Source: Coriaria nepalensis (taxonomy: Eukaryota; Streptophyta; Magnoliopsida; Cucurbitales; Coriariaceae). Taken from it: a stretch of DNA of 64,000 nucleotides. Where the stretch lies: positions 8,818,501 through 8,882,500 of the forward strand of contig CP114486.1 of the NCBI GenBank assembly GCA_027186245.1, given 5' to 3'. The notes under the pieces are model-generated. The model ran no database searches. It had not been told where the DNA came from and saw only the letters and a list, made by a program, of their open reading frames with translations. Numbering within the stretch: the stretch's first letter is position 1; each line of letters starts with the position of its first letter. This document shows positions 28,521 through 39,544 of the stretch, piece after piece. A program made the position numbers and the translations under genes.

Positions 28521-31486
28521 CTAGGACATAGAAATGGGAAAGACTGATAAGGGCATCCTTGCAATGTGGTTTAATGTTCCAGTGAATACAACTTCACCAA
28601 AGCTCCAGCTATTCCTTTCCTTGGTCACATTGATTTGTATGATTAAATGTTGGGTCTTTTCTGGAGAAAGGGTAAACCATGGAGGGCATATGGAAACAGA
28701 TGTCCCGTTTGGTGGGACCACAGAGGTAATATATGTTTCTATTTTGCGCCCTACATTCTTCACCCTTCTATGCAATTGCTGGGATCCAACCAATTTGGAT
28801 ATTGTTATTGAAGGAAGATTCAAATTTGCCGGGTGTCCAAGGGATGGGAATTTCTTGCAGAACCTTATGTAGCTAGTGTTGATATCAGGTATAGTGCATG
28901 CAAATCTCGCATAGTCTTCATATTCCGAGAAAAAGACGAGGCCCGGGTCGATAGCACGTGCGGGATTGACAAGGCCAGCCCCTGTATCGAAAGGAGTAGA
29001 AGGAGAGAAAGTGCCATAATAATATCCCTCTGCCATGATAAGCTGTCCATTCTTGCGATCATATTTGGTTGCGGTTGTGGACATTGCTGATGCGATCATA
29101 GAAGGACTCAACCACGGATTCTTCTGCTTAATCAATGCTGCTACGCCCGCAATGTGAGGGGTGGCCATGCTTGTTCCAGACATGAGTGCAAAATTGCTTC
29201 CTTGATAGTAAGGTTGGCTGGTGCTTATAGGGCTCCAAGCACCCCAAACAAGGTGTCCTGGGGCAAGAATATCAGGCTTTAGAACATCAGCTGCAATTTT
29301 TCTATTGCTATCAATGAAATCGGGACCCCTCGATGAGTATCTCGAGACTCTCGGTGCTGCTTTGCCACCGAAGGAAGCAACTCTTCCCTCTCCAATGCCT
29401 GCTTTGGCTTTGAATTTAGTAGCCAACCCTCTCTTATCCCTGTGTGTATGTTTCTTGTAGTACCTTAAAATCACCTACATAATTAAATAAAAAATAGTTT
29501 AATCAACTACTGAACTAATGAAAGCTGATGGGTAAATAGATGTATACCTTGGCGTCGGCAACATATGGGATCATGATGCTAGGAACAAGTGTGGGAAACA
29601 AGTCAGGCTCGAAATTTCCATAACTCGGATTTGCAACAAAAACGAAACCCATCAACTCTAGCTTTCTTGCTGTATCAACGATGGCACTGAAGGTGGAGCG
29701 ATTGCTGTAAAATCCAACAGAGGGAGTGCAGATGAGAATGCTGCCTCGCACAATCTCTCTGTCAAATGCTTCTGCATATTGACACTCTTCCATGTTATAA
29801 GGTGGGAATGTCCCATTTGGCTTAATCGCGTCCTTGGCCAATACCAACCTATGCAGTAAACGTCCCTTTCCAAACGTAGGTGCTGATAATCCGAATCCAC
29901 CAACTTTTCGGCCATTTCCAAGAAGAAGAGAATTCGGGTAGAATCGGTCAGTTGTGGATGAGGCCACACCCACAGCCCAAGGGCTGTAAGAGGAAATTGT
30001 AGATGGGCCTGGCCCACCATTCCCAGCCGCTTGCACTACAATTATTCCAGCCCGTCTTGCACGTTGCAGGTATATATCAAATGCATTGAAGAATGTAAAT
30101 GTATCTTTCTCTGGTTCAGGGGGTCCCACAGAAATGGATAAAATATCCACGCCATCTATAGCTGCCTGCCGTAAGCAATTATTTTAAAAATAAATAAATA
30201 AATAAAATTAGTTAGCAATTTTATACGTTAGAATGTGAATGAAAATCACTAATAAAAAATGATTTTAATTAAAATTCAAATAATATATAAAAGATTTCAT
30301 ATAAATAAATACAAAATATTATTTATAACAAAAAGATATATAATTAAAAAAAATTAAATTAAATAAATAAGTAATATTGATTTTAATCCAATTCTTAGTG
30401 AATCGAACCAAAACACTTCCTTACAGCCAAAAGCTAGTAGCTAGCTTCATTGAATCAGAGCCTATATTTTAGGTAAAGATGGAGGTGATCCATTTATTAA
30501 TTAGATGAAGCTTACTTACTTGTTCAATAGCACTATACACATCTGACATACTGGACGCGCTATTATAAGTAGCTTTATAAACCGCAATTCTGTAGTAATC
30601 ATTAACAACAACAACATATAGCAATGTTAGTATATATACTACTCCAAATTAATAAATAATTAATTAAAATATTAACCTTGCACGTGGCGCAATCCCACTT
30701 GCTCGTCCATAATAGAAACCATTCACAACTACAGGCACCCCAGCATTTCCAGCAGCAATTGATGCCACATGACTTCCCAAAAAAAAAAAAAAAAGGAAAG
30801 GAAAAACTCAAATAAGCAGATCATTTGAGATGGTACTATTTCATAAACATTCTCCTGATAAGAAGTATGATGATCATACATACATGTATCTTGAAGAACG
30901 TTAATTAATATGATGATCCATATGGATCAATATTTATTAATTTTTATGGGTACATTTTGATTAATAATGTGCTTCTATAATTAATGTTAGTGAATAAATG
31001 TAGGTACCTGCCATGTCCATAAGAATCAAAGGGCGAGAGAAAGTCCAAGGAAGCATTAAAAGTAGAGAAAGCTTGAGCCCCAGCAGAGAAAAACCTAGCG
31101 GAAATGATCTTCCCATTGCATGAACTTTCTGGGAAATTTGGGCCCATCTCACAAGCACCGGAAAAGCGAGATGCATAGTTATGATCATTGCTTTCTAATG
31201 AAGGTTGCAAGGGATCAAATGCAAAGCTTGTATGTGTTGGATTAATCCCTGAGTCCACAAAACCAATCACAATCCCTTCACCCAATAAGTCATAACTGTT
31301 GTGATGATGATGATGATGAGGAGGATCATGCCCTAATTCTTCCAGCAGGTTGTGGTGGGCCCGGTCTTTTGGCAAGCCTAAGAATTGAGGAGTATAAGTA
31401 GTCATCAACTTTACACCTCTATCTCTCTCTACCAACATTACTCCTTCAGCACATCTCAACTTCTCCGCCTGGATTTATTATTGTTC

Positions 31487-31530
<44 letters not shown>

Positions 31531-32335
31531 CATTAGTAAATAGGAAAGGGTTTTCTTTTTTGCTATAACTAATGGACTTAGGTGAATAATTAATTAAGTG
31601 GGGAATTGATGAGATAGGACCTGAGAAGGGATGGTGTGGACAGCGAAGGCATTAACAAGATGCTTGAAGCTGTAAAGCTTGTTGTAGCTTCCACTCTCAA
31701 GAGTGTTCTGTAGGAGCTCATCATGGGATTCTACCAACTTTTTTGCATGGGCCTTGAACATTTCACTGATCAACAATTCATATCAGGATATTCATGTCCA
31801 TATATATCAGTTAACTATAAATCATATTCAAGAAAAAATAAATTCTCGAACGTATCCAAACTAGTCCAGCTCTCATTTTTTCTTCATTCACACCATTTTT
31901 CAATGATTTGATTATCATAAATCCGAAATATATATGAGAATCGCGAGCAAAATGCCTACGTATATGACTCGACTAGACTTAATTAATAAACTAATCATCA
32001 TGACAAAGTAATTTAAATTCTAGATAAAGTTATTAGAGACCAAATAGCTAGATAGAAATTATATTAGTTATGATCTAATTAACTATCAGAAGTTAGAATG
32101 TGTTTAAGTCTGATGATGGATCTAACCTGTTTGGATCAAATGATGATCTTCTTCCACCTTCATTCAATTGACTAGAACCTTCAAAGAAAGAAAGTGGATC
32201 GTCTTCCATTATGACTATGTACAATGCTCGCTCTTTTTCTGCACATGAACAAGCAATGATAATCATCGTACAAACAAAACATATCAAGTGCCACCATGAC
32301 GAAATGAACACTTCCATTAGTATTCTTTCTGTCAT
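28521..32335 (-). CDS. Subtilisin-like serine protease, SBT2 type
   Basis: Seven exons on the minus strand: 32335-32127, 31765-31621, 31468-31008, 30772-30677, 30589-30520, 30165-29548 and 29474-28521. They join in frame to 850 residues. The order is an N-terminal hydrophobic segment (about 10-32, signal peptide or anchor), an inhibitor-I9-like prodomain (ALYIVIMEDDPLSF...SFKHLVNAFAVHT), then the peptidase S8 domain and a C-terminal fibronectin-III-like domain. Catalytic residues are all present: Asp190 (GFVDSGI), His270 (YGHGSHVAS), Asn376 (QAAGNGGPGPS) and Ser635 (SGTSMATPHIAG). VERDRGVKLMTTYTPQFLGLP and an intron-rich gene point to the SBT2 subgroup. The product is expected in the secretory pathway or apoplast; its substrate is unknown. 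Six consecutive histidines (169-174) precede the catalytic core. The exon 4 acceptor follows a long T run. Confidence 0.93.
31494..31529. repeat. (TA)n microsatellite in a subtilase intron
   Basis: About 18 TA units lie in the intron between exons 2 and 3 of the subtilase, some 25 bases upstream of the exon 3 acceptor at 31469 on the minus strand. Plant introns rely on UA-rich sequence, so the run is compatible with normal splicing. Confidence 0.9.
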
Positions 32336-33490
32336 TGTCGTAGATGCTGCTTTTAGGGCTTCAGCAAAGGCTGTATAGTTTCTTTGCGAAGTACTATGTA
32401 TAATGGTGAGATGAGAAGAGAAGAAAATGATGAACAGCTAGCAGCACTGTTAATTAAGCGAGTCAATTAAGCAGTGCCTCCATTTAAAGAGACTTTTTGC
32501 AAATCTGGCAATTAGCAAAGCTAGTAATAAATTTGCATACGTTACTATATTACTTCTTTCCTTGTAAGGATTCAAAGATGGAGGAGTTATATTCATGTTC
32601 GTACATGCTTACCATGCCACCACCACGTCAGAAAGCATACAATATTCTTCATTCTTTTATATTAAAACTAAATACTAAGAATAATGGTCGGAATGAGTTG
32701 ATACTTGACTTTATATTTATACTTAGTCGCCAAACCCACGCAATGTATTAGAGCATATGAATTTGTATATTTTACAAATCTTAAAAGTGATACTTTTAAA
32801 TCTAATAATCCTAATAATTATATATATAATCTTTAAATTTTTATATTCATTTTAATTGAGACAGAAAATCAAAACTGTAAAATTTTGAAAATCCACCAAG
32901 ATCGTAGTTTCAATATACTTGAGTTTCTATTCACCCAAATAATATTGTGATTTTTATATTAGAATATTTTAAAAAATTTAGATGTAAATTATGAAATAAT
33001 ATTATTTTATGAATTTTATTATAAAATATAATACGTGATATAATAATATTATGAAATATAATATGTGTAGTATTTTAAAAAATTTAATTATAATTATGAC
33101 ACGTGATATTGTAAAATACTTAAAATATAGAATTATATAATTAAGGTTAATTTTTATCATATATTATATGATATAAGTTATCTACCGATCTACGAGAGGC
33201 CAAAAGATGATGAAAAGGGCGTTTGGCAAAATGCAAATTCAGAATTCATGAAGAAGAGCTCTACAGTACATTACTATTAATGGAATTTGTTCATGCCTGC
33301 AACAAAGAAAGGTGACTTCCATGGATCCTTGGATCAGATTTTGCATGCATCAAAGAAAGGTGACTAGAATACAGTATTGGAATTTAGTGCACACTAGATA
33401 GTAGATAGGAGATTCTGGCGCCGGATTTCTATAAGTGAATTTCATCGTCAAGGATCAGCTACGGAAACGGCCAGCTACTCCCTAACTCTT
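32336..33490. other. Upstream region of the subtilase
   Basis: Contains the presumed promoter and 5' leader of the minus-strand subtilase in its left part. The rest is very AT-rich, with repeated AATATTAT and TGATATAA words at 32990-33180. No gene is supported. Confidence 0.45.
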
Positions 33491-33829
33491 GAAAAACTAT
33501 GGGGGTGCTTGGTCGTTGAATCAAAAAGCCCATTTCGTCATTTAAATCATGAAACATGTAAAAGCAGTCTGACAACCTTGTTTGGGCTCGTTATTTTGTG
33601 TCAGACGTTTTTTAATAGTCTGATTAAAAACCTTTTTTTTTTTTTTTTTGCGCATTTTAATCATTGTTTACGAGATCCACAATCGATGGTTTTGGTATTT
33701 TTTTACTAAAAATTTGCGATTTGAATGTCCCAACCCACTGTTCACATTTTGTAAATAAACAATTTTTTCCCTCGATTCCAACATTAATGTCTTCTTCACA
33801 CTCTCTTACCTCATAGAGCAGACCTCCTT

Positions 33830-34085
33830 CCTCTTAAGCTCGAACTAGTGAACTCTAACGCCCACCTCCATGCTCCAACATTTGAACTTACATCATCTTT
33901 CAGCTCTGAAAATCTCTGAATCCCCAATCTACTGCATCTAGCTCCAACAGCCTCTTGAAGCTCCAAGATCTGGTCATATATATTAAACCCATTCCTTCCA
34001 GCTCCAAGGTCTATCTGTTGAAGCTCCATTTTTTCTTCTCCACTTTTTTCTATCGAAGCTCATTCTCTTGAAGCTCTAACATCGG
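33830..34085. repeat. Reiterated TTGAAGCTCC / AGCTCCAA motif
   Basis: The words TTGAAGCTC and AGCTCCAA recur about seven times in 250 bases (for example near 33938-33965, 33997-34004, 34018-34028, 34054 and 34068-34078). The spacing is irregular. The array lies between the putative Harbinger left end and its first gene, so it may be part of that element's leader. Confidence 0.5.
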
Positions 34086-35109
34086 GTAACGATTATTCGT
34101 CGACCTCAATTAACTTATTTGATTTACTTAACCTAAATCATGTGCTTCACTTGTAGGGTTTTTTGGGAAGGTCGGAAAGGTTAAGTTCAAACTCCAACAG
34201 ACGTTCTTCTCAAGTTCAACCAAAACTGTTAAGTTTCTATTCCCATCGTTCTATATTTATGTTCTATTTTGTTCTATAGCAGATGATGCTTATGTTAAAG
34301 GACAGATAAGCATTTTATGGTAACTGTTGTGGAAAGGTTAAGTTCAAACTCAAAACAGATGACAGATAATGCTTATGTTTTATTATTTTGTGGTAACTGT
34401 TGCAAAATCCATAAGCATTACCTCCTTATTTGATGTGCGTTTAGAGAGATGGAATTCTCTATTGCAAGATATGTGATATGTGATAATTGTTGTAAGATAG
34501 AACGTACAAAACAAAAAAGTGATAGATAGTTCGAGAGGGAGAGAGAGATAGCATGAGCACAATTGATGCCTTATACCATCTAGTTCATAATCGCCTTCTT
34601 TAACTCTATGGATATCTAATATCTGTTTTCAATTTTCAGATGGTTTGGGAGTTTATACGTGTGTTTCTTATATAATAATGATGGTTATTTAATAATATCT
34701 AGATTAAATAGACTGCATTTAATCACATATATATATAGATTATTTAATCCTTCTAAGCTACATGTCATTTTATCTATCCTAGTTTTGTCTTATACACTAC
34801 ATTTTATGACAAAAAAATTTGCACTGTAATAGTCAGCATCATAGAATGATGATGTCTTCCTAGTTATGACTTGTATTTACCATATGTCTTCATATATAGT
34901 ACAAGTTCCTAATTGCATTGCTTCCTAGTCATACCAGTCCAATTGCCTAAGTGCATTAGCTGTCATCATTCAATGGGTAGCATTTCTTCTGCTTGCCTAT
35001 CATTGATATTATCGATATGATTCATCTGACTTCATTATCATATAATTACAGATTATATAACTCATTTATAGCGTTCCTCTATGGCTTCGTTGAATTGGCT
35101 TCATACTAA

Positions 35110-36345
35110 ATGTTTTCAAATCTCGTGACTGTGTACAGATGCCGCCGAGGGAGAGCATTGACGCTACTGATGCATTATGGACTTTATCGTTGGAGGTTGC
35201 CTTTTGGACATCATGTTAGTTGAGATGGCACAAGTAAGAATGATTAATGGTGCCTTCCCTAAGCAAGTTTGGATTCAAATCCGTATTACATTCAACCACC
35301 TGTCAATCCACCAGTTCATTCAGAAACAAATAAAGTCGAAGTGGCAACATATAAAGTCCATGATCTCCTTTATTTGTTCATTTCACTGGTCTACCGATTA
35401 TTTACCGGACGTTACTAATTAATATTTTGATTTCATTACAGTTATGATTAATTACTTTGGTTTCCTTAGGGTTATTGCTTTCACCATGGTTACTGCCTTA
35501 TATTTGTTTTGTCTTTTGTTCTATTTTAAAAAAAATTATTTATTTTATTTTTCAAAAGAAATCAAAATATGGTCAGTTTTGTAAGAAGGGGTGCTTCCAC
35601 TTTGATAAGCTTGGTATCTTGTATGTTAAAACCTTGGCTTCCGGTACCATACATTACTCATCAAATCACATCCCTCTTGAAAGTGACGGTGTGATTCGGG
35701 AGTTCAACAACTCGACCAACCACTTCATCCTCGAGTCTCAAATGTTGTCGGATTATGTTCATTTCTTGGATGATGATGACTGTGTTATTGCTCCTGGAAT
35801 AGGCGTGCCTCCATTAATGGAAGAGTTTCTGCTCTCTCGAAGAGTTGTGGCACGGTCACTGCGGAGTTATCATCCGTCATATACCGCCCCACCAACCCAC
35901 AATGATGTTCACCATCCCTGGCCCACCCTTAGTAATGGTCGTGCAAGTATCCATTCGGTTGAGGATATCCAAACGATCCCGAGTATTGGTGGTGGTACAT
36001 CTACTCTTACCGGTCCGGATAAGGGGACCAAAAGAAAGGCGAAGGATACTCATGCTACCCAGATGACCGATTGCTTCACGGTGCTGATGGTTCAAAAAAT
36101 AATTTTGAAGGTTTAGGGATGTTGCGAACATAAAGATTGCATCTATACTCGGATGGAATTCACGAATACTGATTCTACAAGTTCAGGTATTTGCCGGCCA
36201 ATTCTCGAAGTCAACTCAATCGATGATTGCATGTCTATTCTTAATGGTATCGTAGGTCTAGACGTTGAAACCTATATCCTTACCATCGGTATGTTACTAC
36301 CAAAAGCCACCCGAGGTGTTCATGCATGTTTATGGAGATGATGAA
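35110..36345 (+). pseudogene. Myb/SANT-like protein of a Harbinger transposon (broken)
   Basis: Ordered fragments of the plant Myb/SANT-like family are visible. They are CLLDIMLVEMAQVRMINGAF then PKQVWIQIRITFNHL at about 35195-35320, IQKQIKSKWQHIKSM just after, and KYGQFCKKGCFHFDKLGILY with GTIHYSSNHIPL at 35565-35680. A variable acidic and Ser/Pro-rich middle ends in GPDKGTKRKAKD at about 36030. The conserved C-terminal helix region follows (SIDDCMSILNGIVGLDVETY, 36200-36270). In this family the protein binds transposon DNA and assists the transposase. Stops and frame shifts separate the pieces. Confidence 0.72.
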
Positions 36346-37439
36346 CGTCTTAGGGCATGGCTGTCGAATCTGACTCCAAACATGGTTTGAATTTAGTCAT
36401 CAAAACTCTTGTTCTCGTTTGACTCACTGCATTTGATTCACTGCATCTTCTAAGACTATTCCGATAACTTAAGTAGGATGTTCTATTTGTTTATTGTAAG
36501 ACATCATGTTATGGTATGTATGATTATTTCCATTAAATATGTGCTATGTGTGTGCGTTAAGACAGATGATAATCATTAATATTAACTAGTTCCGTTCAGT
36601 ACCAGATCTTATAGTTTATTTGGATTTGTTTCAAATGCAATTAGGTCAGCCCTGCGTACAGTAACACTTGTACACTTCTCATATGGAAATCTTTCAAAAC
36701 AACACAAAATATATACAAATTTATAAAGAAGACTAACATTACATCAATTTATATGAAAAAGTAGTAAATACTCTCAAAGTATCAGGATGCATATTCGTTG
36801 GGAAACTTGCAATGTAAAAAAACTCACGTGCACGGAAGAATGAGGATTAATAGATGTATGATATTCCAAAATGAAGAATCCTATTCTTGATTTGAAAGGG
36901 GTATATAATTATGGGTTACTTTGTGTAAGAAGGAATATATTACCCATAAAGTGAGGCAACTTTAAGGAATATTAATGTACTTTCTAGTTGATTTGTTCTC
37001 AAAGTAATTGAGTTTTCATGTTTCACTTGGGTATCAATAACACTTATAAATATAGATAAATGGGCGGAGACCCTTTCTCCTGCATTACACTACAATCTGA
37101 TTTGTAAGGGCCCACCTAGTATTTTCATAAATACTACTTTGCATCAAATTATTACTAAAGGTCTTAATCTTCTCTAATGATTGGTTCATTACAATCATTT
37201 TCAAAATGATATACGATGTAATAATATGTATCATATTATATGTACTTGGTTGTTCAATTTCAGTTCACTATCTAAGTATATTGTTGCATTATGTTAACAG
37301 TTATTGTTAACAAATTTATGCATGTTATACAGATTACGCGAAACTGCTTTTACTTTGTATTTTCCATATGTAATATTAGTCCATTACATCAAATATAATA
37401 ACATAATTACACATTTCAGTAACCTAATGTAGGAACCAA

Positions 37440-37980
37440 ACTACTCATCAAATGACGGTTCCACCGAAGCTGTTCAGACTGGCCAATGTATTACAGTAGT
37501 GACGATGATTTCTAAACGTTTGATGTTGAAGATGACCTAGAAGATTTGATTCAGTTACATGAATGCATATTACAGTGCTCAGGTGGTAAGGATGCCAGTG
37601 AGGACATCATCATTGACGGGAAAGCAATATATTACAGAGTTATAAGGAGGGCATCCAAGGGTGTGTTATGAGTTATTCTGAGTAGATAGAGACATGTTCA
37701 TGTGTCTATGTCATAGATCGAAGGCAAAAGGTTACTTAAGGAACTCACAATACGTCCATGCAGAGGAGAAATTGGCGATGTTTCTGCTTATCATGTCCCA
37801 TAATGCAAAGCATCGGTTAATAGCATATTGGTTCCAATATTCCACTTAAAAATTACTTCCCGCCAGTTTTAAAAGACACTCAATGTTGTGTATAAGTATG
37901 AGAAATACATGGTACGCCGTCTTAAACCTAATAGCCAGCATGCACTACTTGTCAACAATTCAAAGTACTACCCTTGATTT
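37440..37980 (+). pseudogene. PIF/Harbinger transposase remnant
   Basis: At 37701-37849 one frame reads KGYLRNSQYVHAEEKLAMFL then LIMSHNAKHRLIAYWFQYS. This is the N-terminal region of plant Harbinger (HARBI1-like) transposases, normally of the form L..T..V.VEE.VA.FL..LAHN.K.R.....F. After a frame change, LVNNSKYYP appears at about 37947, corresponding to the stretch just before the catalytic FKDCIGALDGTHI block, which is missing. The remnant is truncated before the DDE residues and is inactive. Confidence 0.75.
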
Positions 37981-38199
37981 AGGGTACGTTTATCCAATAC
38001 AATATAGTTGCATTTCGAATTTCGTGTCAATATTCATATCATATTTATAAGGATCTAACTAGCTAATTTATCAAATATTTTTCTAGAGAAACATATATAG
38101 TTAATAAGTGTATTAATTTCTTATTTTTATAAAAATTTTGTTCCTTAAAATTAATTTTACTTCCAAAAGCGGTTTGAAGCATATACGTAATAATTTGAA

Positions 38200-39328
38200 A
38201 ATACTACGGAAGTCTTTGTCATAGAAAAGTAATCCCAAAACTTTTTAAATACTTTATTCTTTATTTGAATACACATATACGTATATATACATAAGAAGTA
38301 TCAATTTTCAAACTCATTGCTTACAGAGGCCGAGTCTTATATGTAATTTCCTATTCCTTAGCTTACCGCCTTACCTTTGTAATTTTTTACAACACATGGT
38401 AGGCATCTATGAGCTAGAAGCTCAGTAGGGATAGTGTCCTACTTAAATCACTATTCTTTTTATTACTATCGTGAGTTAGTGCTTTTATGACATGTATCTA
38501 ACGTGCATAAATTCTTATCATTCTACACACTTGGGCTATGAGAATACTACCACCGACATGTCAATTGATATTTAATCAGCGGTCCGCTTATGACCGTTGC
38601 AACAATCCGCTTATGACATTTTCTTTAATATCATTTAGGGTCTTTTATAATCGACAAACGATCATTCTTTAGACAACACCTCACTTTAATGTTATGCATG
38701 CTTATGCTTCTTATTTATTTTAGCATAATATTAACTTCTGGAAATATGAACATATATATTTAATGTTTAAAGTTTGTACTATCCTCAAACCATCATGCTA
38801 TATTATGTTCATTCTAGTTATAATCCTTATTTATAGCATGGTAATCATAGTATTTCACTTCTACTTAGCATTCTATAATTATAATCCTAACGCAAATATA
38901 ATCAAGTTATCATGCTTAATAATTAATATTATACTCAATTAATATAATTATAATCATAATAATAAACAAACAATATACGGATATTACAGTGAGACTATAC
39001 TTACAGCTTTGTTATGAAAGGTTGTAGACTCGAATCTCCCTTTTCCTTCTTTCTCCCTTTCCCCTTCCCTTTCTCTATTTTTTTTCCCTCTCCCTCTTCT
39101 TTCCCTCTCCCTCTTTCTTTCCTTTTTCCTTCACGGTTCCTTTTTTCTTTCCTGCCCATTTTCTCTTTGGCTAAATGGGTATTTATATTGTTAATTGAAA
39201 GTTTATATGGTGACATGTGTCTTATTGACTCATCTTTCCATTTGATGATTAATGCAAGATGATGATTTAGCTAACTTAAGAGTTTCCAAATGGGCATTAA
39301 CGTGGAGCTTCATTATTTTTTCTTTTTC

Positions 39329-39362
<34 letters not shown>

Positions 39363-39523
39363 AATTAAACTTAAGCTCCTATTAAGTTTTAAAATTTATA
39401 AAAATATCCCTATTATTTTTATCATTAAAATTTGGTATATGTGGGAATTAGAATTTATTAATGAGTCAACTTTAAATTTATTTTCTCACTACAATGCGTA
39501 GTCTAGAAATATTGGGGGATTAC
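38200..39523 (-). mobile_element. Probable 3' LTR of the Ty3/gypsy element
   Basis: On the minus strand, a polypurine tract (TAAGGAAGGGAGAATGTAAT, about 39520-39540) follows the coding remnant. In plant Tekay/Del gypsy elements the LTR starts at the TGTAAT just after such a tract. The sequence continues with a TATA-like ATAAATACCCATTT (near 39173-39186), a long GAGAGGGAAA tract (39030-39130) and TAAGTATAGTC, features usual for these LTRs. The far end is uncertain; CTACTGAGCTTCTAGCTCAT near 38409-38430 is still LTR-like. Confidence 0.55.
39003..39140. repeat. Polypyrimidine/polypurine tract
   Basis: About 100 bases almost purely of C and T on the plus strand (CCCTTT, TCTTTC). It lies inside the probable gypsy LTR, just downstream of its TATA-like box, where it would form a purine-rich leader of the retroelement RNA. 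Confidence 0.8.
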
Positions 39524-39544
39524 ATTCTCCCTTCCTTACAAAAT

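Larger units (their letters stand above)
33490..37990 (+). mobile_element. Decayed PIF/Harbinger element (both genes recognisable)
   Basis: A Myb/SANT-like gene remnant (35110-36345) and a Harbinger transposase remnant (37440-37980) lie in the same orientation, the two-gene content typical of PIF/Harbinger transposons. A candidate left terminus GGGGGTGCTTGGTCG is at about 33499-33514, similar to the GGGxxTGTTTGGT ends of this superfamily. I could not find the matching right end: the transposase is cut short near 37980, where retroelement sequence begins. The outer limits given are therefore approximate. Confidence 0.6.

Noticed and set aside
28534..29460. Plus-strand frames opposite the subtilase
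   Set aside because: They are shadows of the long minus-strand exon, which carries the conserved catalytic Ser block.
39014..39262. Pro/Phe/Ser-rich plus-strand frame
   Set aside because: It is the translation of a polypyrimidine tract within a probable gypsy LTR.
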